64,000 nt of DNA from Aquatica leii (GCA_035610365.1 CM069432.1:168514035-168578034); one strand, 5' to 3'. Numbered from the stretch's first letter, positions 10,577 through 24,870 are shown. Notes: generated by a model from the letters alone, not told the origin. Numbers and translations are program-made.

Positions 10577-12830
10577 CTAGTAGATAAGAATTGTAAAAAA
10601 ATTAATTATAAAATTTATCTTTTCAGGGTTCATTCTAATGCCTTTTTCAGAAATAATATGACCCAAAAACTTTATTTCCTTCTTTAAAAATTGAGATTTG
10701 GCAAAATTTAGCGTTATATTGGCTTCTTTCAATTTACTTAATACTTGATCCAAATGCTTGCAATGTTTATCTATATTGATCGATGCTATGAGAATGTAGT
10801 CAACATAGATGGTAGTAAAATCTAAGAATTCTTGTGGTAAAATTTGATCCGTACACTTATTAAACAGAGCTACGGAGACATTCAAACCGAATGACATTAC
10901 CGTAAATTGATATTTTTTTTCATTAATTAAAAACGCTGTATATGGCCTTGACTCAAGATGTAGGCCCAACTGCCAATAACCACTTGTTAAATCCAATGTA
11001 CTTAGACATTATATCCTTTTAAACTTCATCAGTAAATCTTCCATAGGAAGAGGTGACTCTCGATCTGGTATGATTATTGGATTGAGTCGTCTTACATCCA
11101 AGCATATTCTTACTGACCTATCTGATTTAGGTACTACAGCAATTCGGTAAGAGAATAAAGATTTCAATAATGTTCCACTTCAACATTTGTTGGATTTCAT
11201 CCTTCACTGCTTTTCTTTTCAATACTGGTATTGGATAATAATATTTAGTTTACATATGAACTTGTCGGTGAGTCCCGGTTTTGATGAAAATATTTTGTTA
11301 TGCTTTTGTAATACTCTTGCTATCTTTTTTTGGTTGCCCCTTCAGCCAACGAATCTTTCTTGAACTCATTTGCTCTTTCTTGAGGGTTAATAATTTTAAA
11401 ATGTGCTGACGTGTGTTCCAGATCATCATTTTCTTTAAAAGGAGTCGTATAATTGTGTTCTCCAACTTGTGATACCCTGAACTGTAAGGTTTCCTAGTTT
11501 ACTTTTTAGTATTGATTCCATTACTTGCTTTGAGACTGCACAGATGGATCTTTCTGTATCTAATAACATTTCGATATCATGATTTGCAATGTTTGCCTTT
11601 AATTTCTGTATAAATTCTCCATCATATTCTTCTTCCGATTCCTCAATGCTGTTGGTCTCAATATTTTCTAAATAATTAGGTGTATCTTCTACTTTATTAA
11701 TTGTCTTAACAGTGTTTTCTACTTGTTTTCGTGTTATATTATCAAAAAATAATTTTACAAAGTTTAAATGCTCCAGTTGTTCCTTACTTCTTCTCTCCTG
11801 GACTGTTGAAGCACACTAGTCAGAGGTTTCTAGTTTTTCTGCTGGCGCTCGTTTCCCTTCGAACTGGGAGATAGACTTCTACGATGGGGAGTATATGGTC
11901 TTGCTTTGCCTCGACCTCTACCCCTTTCACTTGGTTGAAACTGTACTGTTCTTACATGATTATAATTCCTGTGTTCGTTCGTTTTTGAATAATTTGTCCT
12001 TTCTCTTTCCTCGTTATTTGTATCGATCCTTGGTCTTCTTTAAATTTTTTTTAACTTTGCCAATGACTTTTCTGAACGTTTGCCCAAACCTTTACGCTTC
12101 CATCCAGGTATTCAATTACTGTATTAATATTGTTTTCTTCTTTAATTCTCATATTTTCCATGTAGGTTTCCAATAATTGTAGAAAATCTTTTGGATGAAT
12201 GGTCCTCAAATTCCTCTCAAATTTGGATAGCTTAGCTTTAATCGGTTAAACGATTACAACATTAGGTTGCGCTGGATTGGTATTATTGAGGTCTTCTATT
12301 TTATCTTCAATTTTCTTTACTTGATTTTTCAATTCCTTAGATTTTACTTCCATGCCACATAATTTCTTTTCTTCGATTTCTGCCTGTTTTGTTGTTTTTT
12401 GACAAATTTTTGTTATATTTTTTTTAATCTGTACGTTTTGGCTTTCTAAGTCATAAAGTTCTGCTTCAACTGGTAACAGAGAATCTTCAATTTTGATTTC
12501 TACTTCTCTATCATAATTTTCAAAGGCGTGGTCCATTCTTTCTTCTATACGCTTTTTCATATCCTTATTTTGTGCTTTTATTTTTCGTATCCCTTCCGAT
12601 ACCATTGCTTTAAGTTCAGCAGTTTTCTTTTTTACCGTTAATTTGAGTTCTTCATTTTGCTTTTTAGTTTTTCACTTTGCTCTTGCATAAAACTCATTAT
12701 CTGTACAAACATAAAATCCATTGCCGTTTGGATTTAAGGTGGTTGTACTACTGGCTCATCCCCAAAATCTCTCTTCAAATCGGTTGCTACGTCATTATTT
12801 GGTTTTTCCATTTTTATTAAACCTGATCTT
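10577..12830 (-). mobile_element. Ty3/mdg4-type LTR retrotransposon fossil (gag and pol parts)
   Basis: On the minus strand, an N-terminal coiled-coil gag-like part (about 12246-12810) is followed by an arginine-rich stretch (about 11850-12000), a weakly readable protease/early pol part, and a reverse transcriptase segment (about 10577-10996) with MDLTSGYWQL, VMSFGL, IYVDYILIAS and FLGHIIS motifs typical of Ty3-type RT. RNase H and integrase are not seen, and I found no convincing paired LTRs. The element is broken in many places and truncated at its 3' side, so it is an old copy. Confidence 0.75.
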
Positions 12831-12869
12831 AACTTCATAAATAATCAAAACGAGAAATAATAATAGTAT

Positions 12870-14210
12870 TTTATCCTAACTAATAATAAAAAAATAACAA
12901 AAAATCTCTTAAATTTTCACGTTCCTCTTTAATTCTTATTACTTTTTTAATTCTCATCGAGTCTCACGTTGGAACGTCATATTGTGATAAACCGCTCTTT
13001 TATATAGAACCGATCAAGTGTACATTTAAAATTACGACCCCAAAGATTTCTTAAAATTACCCCGCTACTGGGTTCGCGCGTACCCGAGTTTAAAATATGC
13101 TCCGGACTAGACCTGAAGTCAATAAAACTCTCTTTCTCAAAGCAAACCTTGAGTAGTAATCAACCTAAGAACTAATAATTTGCGATTGCTCTATTAAATA
13201 ACCCGTTACCGTTGGTAAGTACGAAGTCCAGGTATGCCTCTAATTGACGTCAATTTTCTTGACAAAGTGCGAACTTACCTTGGTTTTACAAATGTAATAT
13301 TCTAAAGTAAAAAAATTGAAAGAAAAAACATTAAGATTACAAACTAGTATAATAAACACATATAAATACATATACAAAAACATTACCAGTATACGTTAAA
13401 TAAAAAATAAACATATTTTAACAAAACCCTTATTATTGTCCTTTTCTTATTCTCGAGCGGAATCTTATAATACGCGACATACAACAAAATACGTAATTTA
13501 GCAAAGCTAACGTTTCTAAGCAGGCTCAAAGTCCTGACTCAGCATTAACTTATTCACTTTATAATATGTTTAACCAATATTTTTTCACACACGCGTGTTT
13601 TTGCACCCAACGTAAGATCTGATATAAAGAAAATTTGACACAACAAAAAATTTACTTTAGGTTCCTTTTAAAATGGTGACTTCAATCCAGACCAAAGGTT
13701 GTTGTCAGAAATGTAATTTACAGATTTGGTAAAGAGATTTTCACTTGATCTCCATATGTAGTCAAGAGCTTTCATTTTCTCATTTTGAAATCGACAAAAA
13801 ATATTGCGTCAGCTCAAATATCGTTGCGCAATAAAACTATTGTTGTAAAACCTCGACAATTTGGATTTTACTAATTTATGCATTAATCTTTTTATTTAAC
13901 AAATTTATTAGCACTTAGCACCTTTTTTGTTGTGCCGCGTTTTTTTCTTATCGCGGTCGCGATCCTAGTAACTTCAATCAAAAATCAAAACTTACTAACT
14001 CCTAATTAAAACCATGGGCGTCTCATACTAAATTTCTCAACATATTATAATAAAAATACGAGTACTGTTACAATATATAATTAACAAACACTATATAACA
14101 ACACTGGAAATAAAAACGGTCCAAATTTACATTACACGTCTCTTTGTTATAACAACATTTAATATTCTTGTAAAAAAAATTTTTTCTTGCTCTGTGTGCT
14201 GTATAAACTA
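12870..14210. other. No recognised gene; possible leader/LTR remnant at its left end
   Basis: The block at about 12960-13270 is a little less AT-rich and lies where the leader or LTR of the adjacent Ty3-type fossil would be, but no LTR partner was found. The rest is featureless. Confidence 0.4.
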
Positions 14211-14227
14211 ATTTGGACTTCTTCGCT

Positions 14228-14275
14228 TAGGAGGATGGCAACGCTACTACTAGCGAGCATTTCATCAGGCTAAGA
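14228..14275 (-). other. Degenerate PLE-type hammerhead/pLTR remnant
   Basis: On the minus strand GCCTGATGAAATGCTCGC leads into a short hairpin and GTTGCCATCC. The 5' core (CTGATGA) and a stem I-like GCC are present, but the GAAAC segment expected between stem II and the GTT is missing. It looks like a PLE pLTR scrap whose ribozyme is no longer functional. Confidence 0.35.
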
Positions 14276-14289
14276 ATAGTATCAAGTGA

Positions 14290-17200
14290 AACAAACTACC
14301 GACCAAGGACATGGGCAACTTTACGAATTGTATTTACTTAATAATAAATAAAACATTAAACATAAAAGGGGTCAATTATTAAAATTCTTAAATAAGACAG
14401 GACTTTTAAAAAACACTTGACAAGTCTAAATATTCTATCAATGCACAAGAATACTGTACGATCTGCAGTAATCAAAAACAAAAAAATCTTTATCATTTAA
14501 CGCTTATATATTCAGTTATACATTGTAACATAACATTACAAGTTTGCAAACGAAACTATTGTAATAGGATATTTTTTCTATATTCAATAAACATGATTAT
14601 TATCAGTATTATTAATAATAATATTATAATCAATATTTTAAACTTATTATTTATGATAACAATACCACTATAAAATATAAATGTTTGATTTATATATTTC
14701 AGTAGTACATGCAGCATTTTAATTTTTATAAATATATATAGAAATGTACTGTTTTTTTATGTTTACTTAACATGCAAAGTAATAGTTATTATTATTTATT
14801 AATAATTTTTTTGTTCCTTAATAATTGTAAGTATTTTTCAAAATTAAAATAAAATATAAGTTTTACCGCATAACTATTACCAACAAGTTTTTACTAAATT
14901 AGGTTACACAACCTGTTGGTATTACTAAACCAGGTATTCTACTAACATTTGAGTACGTAACAAAAACATCTATAAATAATTATCTATTATTATGTATTTT
15001 ACTGTGAAACCAGAAATAGGTTCTATTGTAATCAATATCCACCTGTTACAATATGTTAAAACTTTTGAAAAACGACGTCTGTTTATAAAACAAATCCCAG
15101 AACGAATACAATTAAATGAGTGTTGGTTAAAGATAATGTTTCTACCCTTCGGTAAAATTTTAAAATCATTAACGTTTAGATTGACGTATGAATGGCATTT
15201 TGCGATTAAGCAGAAATTCGATTATCAAAAGCAAACAACAGTTTTACACTGTACAAATGTATTAATAATAATTATGATAAAAATATTTTTTAGAATTATG
15301 ACATATTGTTATCGAACCTTGTAAACAAAAAATAATTACAAAAAAATAGAAATATGCAATATTAAAACAAATGCCAAACTTACACTTTCCAATTCAGAAT
15401 ATTTAAATTTATCCTTAATTTCTAACTGGTATGACGCAGGTTGCAGTTGATTACAATACTTTCGAATCACAGAGAGTAGTTGCTGTAACCATTATAACTC
15501 ATTAATTAAAGCTTAAATAAGGAAATTATAGTATGTATCTATACTCAAAATATACAAATTTTATAGTTACTAATAACTGCATACAATGAAAGCAAATTTT
15601 ATAAGTTAAATTATTTATTATATGCTATTTAAGAAACTTCTGTAAAAGTAATATAACTATAAAAAAGTATTCCAAGTTGTTACGCATTTTAAACAAATAT
15701 TTTAAGTTGCAACAAAAAACTAAAATGCAAAGTTTTCATAAAATATGTATTTATTTGAAAAAAAATGTTAGACAAAGAAACATCTACAAAACAGAATACA
15801 TTCAAAACTTTTTTTTAAATGCTACTATTTTGGTAAAACTTATTTCTACAATATTTTATATTACAACTCTATATAAACTATAAAGTACTGCTTGTAAAGA
15901 ACGTACCCGCTTACAAATCAAAGAAAAAATGTGACTGAAACTGTGGAACGGAACGGAATACCGCTCCAAACCGTTTCTGTAATACGTACGCATCTCTACT
16001 CGAAGAACATTGCCAAATATCTTTAAATTTTAATAATAGCAATAGCACGTAGCAAACAACGGAATCTTATAATCATACATTAAACTACCTACATTATAGA
16101 AACAAATCAGTAGCTTCCGTCGAGCAAATTTGTGGAACATAATTTTCTTAGCGCAGTTTAACTCGTTACATTAAAAAATCAAACCAAATTTACGATTTTT
16201 GCCGTCGTTTGCAAGTTCGTTTAAAACAAGCGCTGTAATTCTGTTCAACCCCGTTGTTCAAATCAACTCTTTACATAATGGACACTGACTAAAACTATTA
16301 CAAAAATTTTAAACTACCGCTTGCCGAGTAAATTTATTAATTTGTTTCTATACTGTGATTAAACCAACACTCTAACAACAACTGATCATATATTATCTCA
16401 GCAAAATCAGATCTTCTAGTAGAATTTCCCGTTGTTAACTTACAACATCGGTATGAAACCAATATCTTAAAAAAAATAATCTTGTTATAATGCAAGTTTA
16501 AACATTTATTTAGGTTAAAAAGGATAATGTATATTATAATACTAAATAAGTATTAAAACAAAAAATGTAGTTTAAGTAACTTTATATAACAAAATAATAT
16601 TTATTATTTACTGAAGTATAATAAGTAATTGCATTAAACAAAAAAAAACTAATTTTTGTTTAAAAAAAAACATTCATCAAATATTAAAATCCTCGTGACT
16701 AAGAAAATGATTTTAAAAACAAAAACTAAAGCATGTCAGTTTGCACAAATACTTTATTATTATTAATGGTACAATTTAGTTCTTAAGTTTTGCATTTTTA
16801 TTATCTTATCTCTGCTTTAATAGACCATTGAATCTAATACAATGTTAAACAAATACTACATTAAAAATGTTTTGTTTTTTGCAGTATTTAATAAGTTTGT
16901 AGTCACTTTTAATGCTGCCAACATTTTTAATATCTAACTTTTTTTTAAATAGCAGCAAAATTTTTGACAACAAGCATCATTGAGTGTCCATGCACTAAGT
17001 AATCTATTTCAATGCAATTAAAGTCGTGCTACTTGCATAACTGGTTCAAAAACGTAAACAAATATTTGTTTTTATTTTAACCGCATTCTCCTGATATACC
17101 TTAAGTTCTTTTTGTTCAAAGCTTTTGTGAGATTTTACGCAAACAGGTAGGCAACTAATTACTTAGTTGGGGCCTTTAAAATCAACATTTTCAATATATG

Positions 17201-19190
17201 CACACATAGTTGTTTTCCTAGTTTGCAAACTCATGTATATTATATACATGTAGCCATAATTCACTTACATAATATTCATCTTAAGCGTTAGTTGGTAACG
17301 AAATATTATTTTCAAAATCAAAACATTCTCATTTCTGACTTGCAGGTACTATACATCTTTTTTAAACAAAAACTATATCAATATTTTTCAAACCAACAAG
17401 CAGCCAAAGCTAATAGCAATCAACAAAACATATCTACTTGTTCCCACTTAGCAACTTCTTGCAATGAATTTACAGAGTACTGAAAATAACACATATTAAT
17501 TTTGACGTATAAAACAAACTGGGTAGGATAGTAAGGGTAAATTTATGTAGATAGCAGCATCTCTCAATACCATAAAAAATTCAACACAATTATTTTTTCC
17601 ACTGACCCCTTCATTTAGAATTAAACAGCGTTGCAGCAAATGTACCGCAAAAATTGATGAACCAATTTTGTGCTTGCTCTGTACCAACGATAATCTTAAA
17701 CGCAACATTTGCAAATAACACAGCATTACTAGCAACAGTAAAATTAAAACAGCTACAAACAAATTACAAGCAACTGTCAACAGCACTTACTGGACTAAGA
17801 AATGGCAAATTAGATTAAATTAAACTAAACCAATGTACGACTAGACTGCTTAAATAAGAAAAAAATGTTTATTGCTATTATTTATATTTATGTAATTGGA
17901 TTAATGAAAGTTTATTGTTTGGCTTTGCAGTTCTCATAGCTGTCACTGGTCTAAGATAATTAATTTTGACGTTATTTCAAGTTAAAGCACAATAATAACT
18001 AGTTAATGTAAATTGTTGTTATTAAATTACTAAAAACCTTAAAAAACATTATTAAATTTATTTTCTTTTGGTTTTTCTTTTTTGTATTTTTCTATTTTCT
18101 AAAACTATTTCACGTCTGTATTAAACAGAATGCTGTGTATGTCAAACTATTTCCCCATTGTTAAATCTATTTCCTTATTTGTCAAATCTATTTTACCTAG
18201 CTAATAATTCCAGTAAATACAAAATTAATAGTGTTTAGTAACAGTTTCGAAATAAAAAAATTATATTTCACTCTTGTTTCAAACATAAAAGAAACCCAAG
18301 TGCAATAAAACAGCTATAATTTCGATTTACAATTTAAGAGCTATGTTTTTGAATTGATACTAAATTATCGATAAATATATGATTTTCTTGTTTCAATAAT
18401 CAACTAAAACAATTCTTTCAATAATATAATGATACATTAGTTTTGGTTTTAAAATGAAATAATTAAATCTAGCATATTTGGAATGAACGTTTTAACCTTT
18501 ATTGCAGAATAAATATTTTTAAATGTAATATCACATTTAGTTTTAGTAGGTTTAAGTTTACCAAATAACCAAGATTATTTATAATTATAAATTTATAAAT
18601 ATAACTAGCAATCAGAAGGAAATTATAAAAGCACTGTGAATATCTTTAGCTGTACATAATCGTATAGAAAACTTGAAGAATTGAAGTGTAATTAATGATA
18701 CTGGACCTTATTTATTTCTAAAATATCATCATATTTACGCAATAATCAACCTTGACGCAATCATATGTGTTAATTCACATTTTCTTATACAAATTTAAAC
18801 ATGATACATAAATAACAGAAATAATGATAATATTGACTACATTTATGGAATATAATAAAGTAAATACCTATCATGGGGTTTTTTCGTAATATGCGCGTCA
18901 TCCGGGAAACATCCACCGGATACGGCCGAAACTTGAACGTACATAAACGTTTTAATCATCGCAGGCTAAATAGCTCCTGTGTGAGACTTGACTGTCTATA
19001 ATTTCTTTTTCCTAGAAACATCGGACTACCGTGTTTCGACTTACCGTTTATTTTTCCATTTCCTAATTGTGCATATAGACACAGCATTCATTATCAAACG
19101 ACAACCGAACAAATGCAAAAAACATCAACTTGCAGCGCAAGCGTTGAAGACACTAATCAAAACGATACCAACAACTAATGCTGACTAGGC
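14290..19190. other. Long AT-rich region without a recognised gene
   Basis: No supported coding sequence. Short frames (for example near 15000-15320 and 17500-17790) have no recognisable motifs. A perfect short hairpin (ATCCGG...CCGGAT) lies near 18900-18925 in a slightly GC-richer block. Confidence 0.5.
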
Positions 19191-19210
19191 ACAAAATATT
19201 CGTTTTTACC

Positions 19211-19560
19211 AAAACAATTTGAAAACGATCCACTGTTTTGAAAATAATTTAATATTATTTAATCAATGGTCTAACAATTATAGTTATTCAAAAAAATATT
19301 CGGCTTTAACAAAACCTCCGGCCGTGGAAGCCTTTGCTATTACATTAACAAAACAGTTTTAAAACAACTTCTGTTTAGTGAAAATAAGTTGCAAGCATTA
19401 AAACAATTTTAAAACGATTGTACTGTTTTTAAAATAGTTTAATCTTATTTAAACGATCTTTAACTAGCTCTACTTATTCAAAAAATATTCGGTTTTAACA
19501 AATCAGTTTTTAAACGATTGCTGATTATAAGAAAGAAGTCGCAAGTACTGAAACGATTTA
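19211..19560. repeat. Diverged tandem duplication, period about 189 bp
   Basis: The stretch starting AAAACAATTTGAAAACGAT (19211) recurs at 19400 as AAAACAATTTTAAAACGAT and stays alignable for more than 100 bp, including the shared ATTCAAAAAAATATTCGG-type segment. A partial third unit starts near 19550. It could be a decayed minisatellite or the subterminal repeats of an element. Confidence 0.5.
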
Positions 19561-20139
19561 AAAATGATTGCAAAAAATTTGAACTCTTTTAATTTATTCA
19601 CTGTCAGTTACATCAAAATGAAATAAGAATAAAACTAAAATCAGACAATGTAATGAAACAATTGTTTCGTACGTTGTTTGTACGTACTTATCAGAAAAAT
19701 AAACTGTGGTAATTTGACAATCCAGATAAGACGAAAATTTAATGTTTTGCTGAACACTGTAAAAAAAATTTAAAAAACGTACAACATAACAAACTAAGCA
19801 ATTAAAAAAACTGTTGAACAGTGATTTAATAAGTTTTCTAAGGAATAGCAAGAAGAAATCTGCAATCTAAACATTAAAACAAAAAAAACAATTTGTTAGG
19901 GCAAAATCCATAACGAGAGGTAAGCTTATCGAATATTAACAAAACGACAAAAGTATTTCACTATTCTGCAAAACGTGATTTTTTTTGTACCAAAAAAGCG
20001 TAACGCACCAGATAATGTATAAAGTAAGTTTAACTATTCTGTTCTATACAACAGAATAATGGTTCATAAAAAAATATTTTTTATCGACAAATTTGAAATT
20101 CGAATAAATTTAAAAAGATTTTATGGAAGATTAGAGAAA

Positions 20140-20930
20140 AATAATTAAGCCAACAAAGTTAAGGTCCAATTAGGATGCCGCAAATATTTGATTGCTGCTG
20201 CTGCGGTTTCATTAATTGACGATTTTTTTATAAGTTTGCAAAGTGTTCTTTTAATAGATAAAGAAGGATCTTTGGAAATTTCTTTATACGATCCGTCTGA
20301 GAGAAAACAGTAGATGTTATCATAATTTGAACGATTCATAATAACAGTAGCGTTCCCTTTGTCGGTTTTCAGAATGACAGATTTATATTGTTTAAGAGAT
20401 TTTGATGCAAAAAAATCTGATTTTGAGATGTTAATTTGGGGAATTCCTAACTAACAAATAATTTTTGTAGTTTTGCTTGTACAAAAGCTTCTACAGCTGA
20501 CACAATTTCTTCAATAAAAAGTTGTTTTGGAACAAACACAAAACTAAAACCTTTCTAAGGTTTTATTTCTGCATCGACGACACTTTTTGAAAACACTAAT
20601 TTGTTAAACTTCTTAAGATGATTACTTATAATCATTTCTTTGACTCGTTAGACTTGTTCAAAATAAATTGGATCAATGAGACTCCAATCAGAAAGCGAAA
20701 GTATCTTGGCGAGTTTTAAGTGAAAGTCAAATATCGATTTATTAACAACATTTTTTTTTAATCAGTTGAATACGTTCTCTAATTCACGAAAGACCTGCGT
20801 AAATTAATATTTTATAAGTAGATTTGGATTTTATATAATGACTTAGTTTTAAACACTTAGAAACAACGCGATTATCAAGACAACGTATAATATCATGACT
20901 ACATTTCTCAGAAATTATTAGTAGCATCTT
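20140..20930 (-). pseudogene. PLE family 2, N-terminal region fragment
   Basis: The minus-strand translation contains LKTDKGNATVIMNRSNYDN and FLSDGSYKEISKDPSL, the conserved pre-RT block of Penelope proteins (K-x-D-K-G-N-x-x-V...YDN...LSDxSxYK). Weaker similarity continues towards 20930. It lies next to an oppositely oriented 3' piece of the same kind of element (20975-21330), repeating the inverted arrangement seen at 1.8-4.6 kb. It is heavily decayed. Confidence 0.6.
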
Positions 20931-20974
20931 TAGTCTATATAGCTGTTTCTTTAAGTCAATTCCTAAATCAACGG

Positions 20975-21330
20975 GTAGAAGCGTGGAAACTAGTATTAAA
21001 CAGTATCAAAAATGTAATTGTTTTAAACAATATTCGAAGTTAGCGGTGGCGAAACACGTGCTAAAAACGAGTCATCAAATTATGTTTTAAAACACTAACA
21101 TTTTGGCAAATGTTTCTAATTACTACTATCAGCAAAAAATTAGGGAATCCATTAAAATAATTCAAAATCCTTTTAATATTAACCGAGATTCTAATTTTCC
21201 TTTACCGAAGATTTGAAAACCAGTTTTATCGGTATGAGGCTGGTCTATAAAAGCGAGACTTCACGGTGCAATTAATCAGTTTGTTCCGGGCTCTGAATAT
21301 GTCCACTCAACATAAAACGAAACTTCAGCT
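20975..21330 (+). mobile_element. PLE family 2, 3' part
   Basis: Starts with a segment shared, in opposite orientation, with about 45060-45170 (CGGGTAGAAGCGT...ACACGTGCTAAAAAC). Then comes YYYQQKIRESIKIIQNPF near 21120, which matches the end of the GIY-YIG domain of the 2-4 kb PLE (FNRKFRESIEIIKHP). The following 3' segment (CAATTAATCAGTTTGTTCCGGG...) is repeated at 48230-48310. Fragmentary. Confidence 0.55.
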
Positions 21331-21399
21331 TGTGTGATAACGGGAATTATCCAGACTGGAAAATTGGATTTCGAAAAACAATTTGTGTATTAAGCATTG

Positions 21400-23130
21400 A
21401 TTATATCTAAAATATATTACAATCATTTCAAACGATTAAATTTTGCAACATTTTTTGATGCATATAATTTGTAATGCTTTAATTTTGTTTATGATTATAA
21501 TTCTATTATAACTATTTGTAGTCTTTTTAATGTAATTTTTTTCTTAAATGTGTGTTAAATGTTTTTTTACATTAATGTTAAAGGATTAAAAAATTTTTAG
21601 ATTTTTAAATATTTTACTTTTAGCGTTTAGTAATTTAGTCATTGAAAGATAAAAAAGGAAATAGAAACTTATAGTTTAGCTTATTAAAAATGATGTTAAA
21701 ACCTTATTTTTTTTTTGAATTTGCGATTTGAAACAGTTTAGTTTGGAAAATGTAAACACCAAATCTTATATCTAATTTTTATTACAACGGTAAAAACATA
21801 TTTTATACTAACATAAAAATTTTTATAATCTGTTTCTGTATGAATTAACAATAGCATTTGGAGAAGCGTTTAGTCGTCATTCCAACAATAAATTAAAAAA
21901 CTAATCATTTTTATGTTAATTTTATCAATCCGTTCTAAACTTTTTGATAAGACAATTTTTGTAATATGATTTTTACTTGTTCAAATACACACAATACTAT
22001 TTAAGTAAATATATTTTATGAAAATAACTAAAAGCAATAATAAAATGTTTTTAAACTAAAACATTGTGAAATCAGTAGAAACGTCTCATAAGAAGGCCGC
22101 TGACTAAAAAACTATAGCCAACTAGTCTCGTTAACAAGACTTTAAATACTGTATGGTTTATCGAAATGTATTTTATATTCTATTCGCATCTTGTAAGCCG
22201 TCGGTTAGGGAAGTTTTTATCATTTAAAAATAAAAGTCACGAGCGCAAAGTAATCATGCATGTTAGAGGTTAAATCCCTTATCGTAGTAAGCGAAGGTAT
22301 GGTGTGTGCATACAAATCAGTGCATTTTATATTAAAATTTGTGTTTCCATTTTCAGTTTTATATACTTAATAGATATTGATTTGCAAAAAAACATGAAAA
22401 AAATTAATATTTTCTTTTAAACTTATACAGTTTTTATTCGTATACTTATTGATTGCTTACTGGTCAAATGAACTTTAAACAGGCAATTCAAGCATAATTT
22501 AACCGTATTGTAGGAAAAATATTGTATTATTTGCCCTTTAGAGATTTTTAAGATAAAACTAACTTTTTTGGTATAATTTTTTTTTACTTTAACAGAATTG
22601 AAATACAAGCACTACGTACAAAAGTAAAAAAAACTTCACATACTATTAAAATTTTTATCTACAATTTAGTTTTGTTACTGTATGCAATATTGGCTGTGGT
22701 TCATAACTTTTAATAATCGCATAGCGAGTTTTTTATTCAGCACGTCTACCCTGATAGTATCGCATCTATTCTACATTGTTATTCTCCATGCCCTAGTTTT
22801 ATCAAAAATTATTATGTGATGTAGAATTTAGAATTGTCTAGTAGTAAGATGCAGAATACAAATGTTAGTTTTTTATGCATATATATACCCATAAGTTGAA
22901 AACGTATGCATTTAAATAGATATAACACACCTGCTGTGATTTTTATATCTAGAACAAATTTTTTATTCTAAAAATATTATCTAAAAGCTTAAAAATCTTA
23001 GAAAAAATATTTTTTGTTTTACAATGAAATTATTTTAAATAAATGAACAAAATTTACTCTAATTCAATATAATCTAACTTTTGGTAGCAAACTTTACATC
23101 ATGTTTTACATTTTAATTATAATAAACTCT
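21400..23130. other. AT-rich stretch without a gene
   Basis: No gene or repeat with clear boundaries recognised. Confidence 0.5.
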
Positions 23131-23139
23131 ACATCGTAT

Positions 23140-24870
23140 ACAGAGTGTTGAAAAATTAAACTCTTTCATTTGTTTCAATTTAAGTGGCTACAACTTGATT
23201 AATGTAAATATAATAATAATAATAAAGTATCAGTTAGATTGTTTGTCTGTGTAGATGTTTTCTGTTTGTAATTTATTATATTTTTATCTCTACAGTAATT
23301 GTTAATGTCATTGTTTATTTATTAAATTTTAATTTTGTGACTAGTTCATCGGACAACTCATCTTAGACCCGTTTTTTATTGACCATGATAAAGTGCGTAC
23401 TAACTACTTAACAATTATTACTAAGAGAAAAAAGTTACTTATAATAATGTATATTGTTACACTGTTTGTAGGTTTTAGTCCGTTTTTTTATTTAATGTTG
23501 AAATCCTAGCAGTTTTTCGTAAGTAGTATGTGTTTTCAGTAATCAACCTCTAATATAAAAACATGCATTGGTTTTTATTTGTTTTATCAATTGATACGAT
23601 AACTGTCATCTGTGTAATACATCCGTTTGCAATACAACGTGCTACATAAAATTTAAATCGTGATGAATGTGTTGAGATTGTAATTTTGTTCAATAAAGGA
23701 CTAACAAATTGCGAGCTTATTAAAAGATATGGAGTGTCTTATACACGGTTAGTACGGTACTGAAGAGGTTTGTAGAGATCTATGATCACGCTGGACAAGC
23801 TGGCCAAAGCAGATAACGAGCTACTAATGCCGTGGAAAACCGATTTTTATTGCTTTGAGCACCGAGGGAACGGTTCAGTTAAGTTCAGTTTATTACTGCA
23901 CAAAGTCAATTACAACTTGCTGAGATTCATGGCACTGATGTAAGTCAAACTGCCATAACAAGAATGCTTTGTGCTTCAAGTTTACCATCTCGGGTAGCAG
24001 CTACTAGTCCCAGATTGACTGTAAACCATCAAAGAAACAAAATGGCTTTTGTCAGGAGGCATGTAGATTGGGAAATTAATGATTGTGGACAGGTCTTATT
24101 TACAGATAAGTCAAGGTTTTGCTTTGTAAGTTTTGATCGCCGACCAAAAGTGTACATACTGCCAAACGGAAAATATCCCGTTTGTAATGTTTAAGAAATC
24201 ACATTATATGAAGGTGGCTGAGTGATGGTATAGAATAGAATTTCTTTAACAGTTCGCACAAAATTTTTGATTATTGATAGTGGACGTTTAACTTCTGAAC
24301 GATATATTACAGACATTTTAAAATATTTTGTAATACGTTTTACGCTTTACATTATGGATGGATTCATTCTTATGCAAAATAATGCTAGACCACATGCGGC
24401 ACTTATTGTTACTGACCTACTCCGGGCCTAAACCCAATAGAGCATCCTTGGAACATAATGGCAAACCAGCTTAATTTAACATTCACCACCTAACAGCTTA
24501 AACAAGCTACAATAAAGTTTTATCCGCGTATGGGAAGATATCCTTCAAGAAACGATTAGATCTCTAACTAAAAGTATATCACGACGATGTCAGGCAGCAA
24601 CAATATATAGAGATGGTAACACTAGTTATTAATAAACTTAAAAAGTTTAAAAAATCGCTGTATTGTTGTTCATAATTATAATTAGCATTTCACATTATTT
24701 TCTTAAATAAATCATATTTTTGCTTTTTGTTTTTTCTCCACAATTATTTAAGTAAAATTTGTTATTATTATTAGCAAAATATTGTTTTTTAAAATGTATG
24801 TTAATATTGATGACAATTAAAATAAATCGAAATTTATAAGTGGTGTATTAATTTTGCGCTTAAGTGTACT
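23140..24870 (+). mobile_element. Tc1-like DNA transposon, decayed
   Basis: Contains a Tc1-family transposase pseudogene (23655-24632). Possible ends are TACAGAGTGTTGAAAAATTAA (left, from about 23138) and, on the opposite strand, TACACTTAAGCGCAAAATTAA (right, ending near 24870). Both begin TACA and share an AAAATTAA block, but they are only weakly alike, so the boundaries are tentative. Confidence 0.5.
23655..24632 (+). pseudogene. Tc1-family transposase pseudogene
   Basis: The N-terminal helix-turn-helix text (CVEIVILFNKGLTNCELIKR..GVSY) is followed by the DDE domain: VLFTDKSRFCF (first Asp, with the usual DESRF Glu changed to Lys), GFILMQNNARPHAA (second Asp replaced by Asn in the usual QDNARPH), a degraded SPDLNPIEHLW equivalent (GPKPN..ASLEHN) and a C-terminus RRCQAATIYRDGNTSY. 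Length and order match complete Tc1-like transposases of arthropods. Frame changes and stops, including one after ..LVRY near 23762 and a stop after ..YPVCNV at 24192, make it non-functional. Two of three catalytic positions are damaged. Confidence 0.85.

Noticed and set aside
12246-12605. Coiled-coil frame as a host gene
   Set aside because: Its strand, position ahead of an arginine-rich stretch and Ty3-type reverse transcriptase, and composition fit a gag part of the same fossil.
14992-15324. 110-codon plus-strand frame
   Set aside because: AT-driven residues (I, K, Y, F), no motif, no neighbouring signals.
17496-17786. Hydrophobic 96-codon minus-strand frame
   Set aside because: No family motif and a repetitive CA/GCAA-rich template. 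Leucine-rich text is expected from such composition.
18893-18960. Hairpin ATCCGG...CCGGAT followed by GGCCGAAAC, looking like a hammerhead
   Set aside because: No CTGANGA block on either strand in the right place and no cleavage triplet after GAAAC, so only the hairpin is real.
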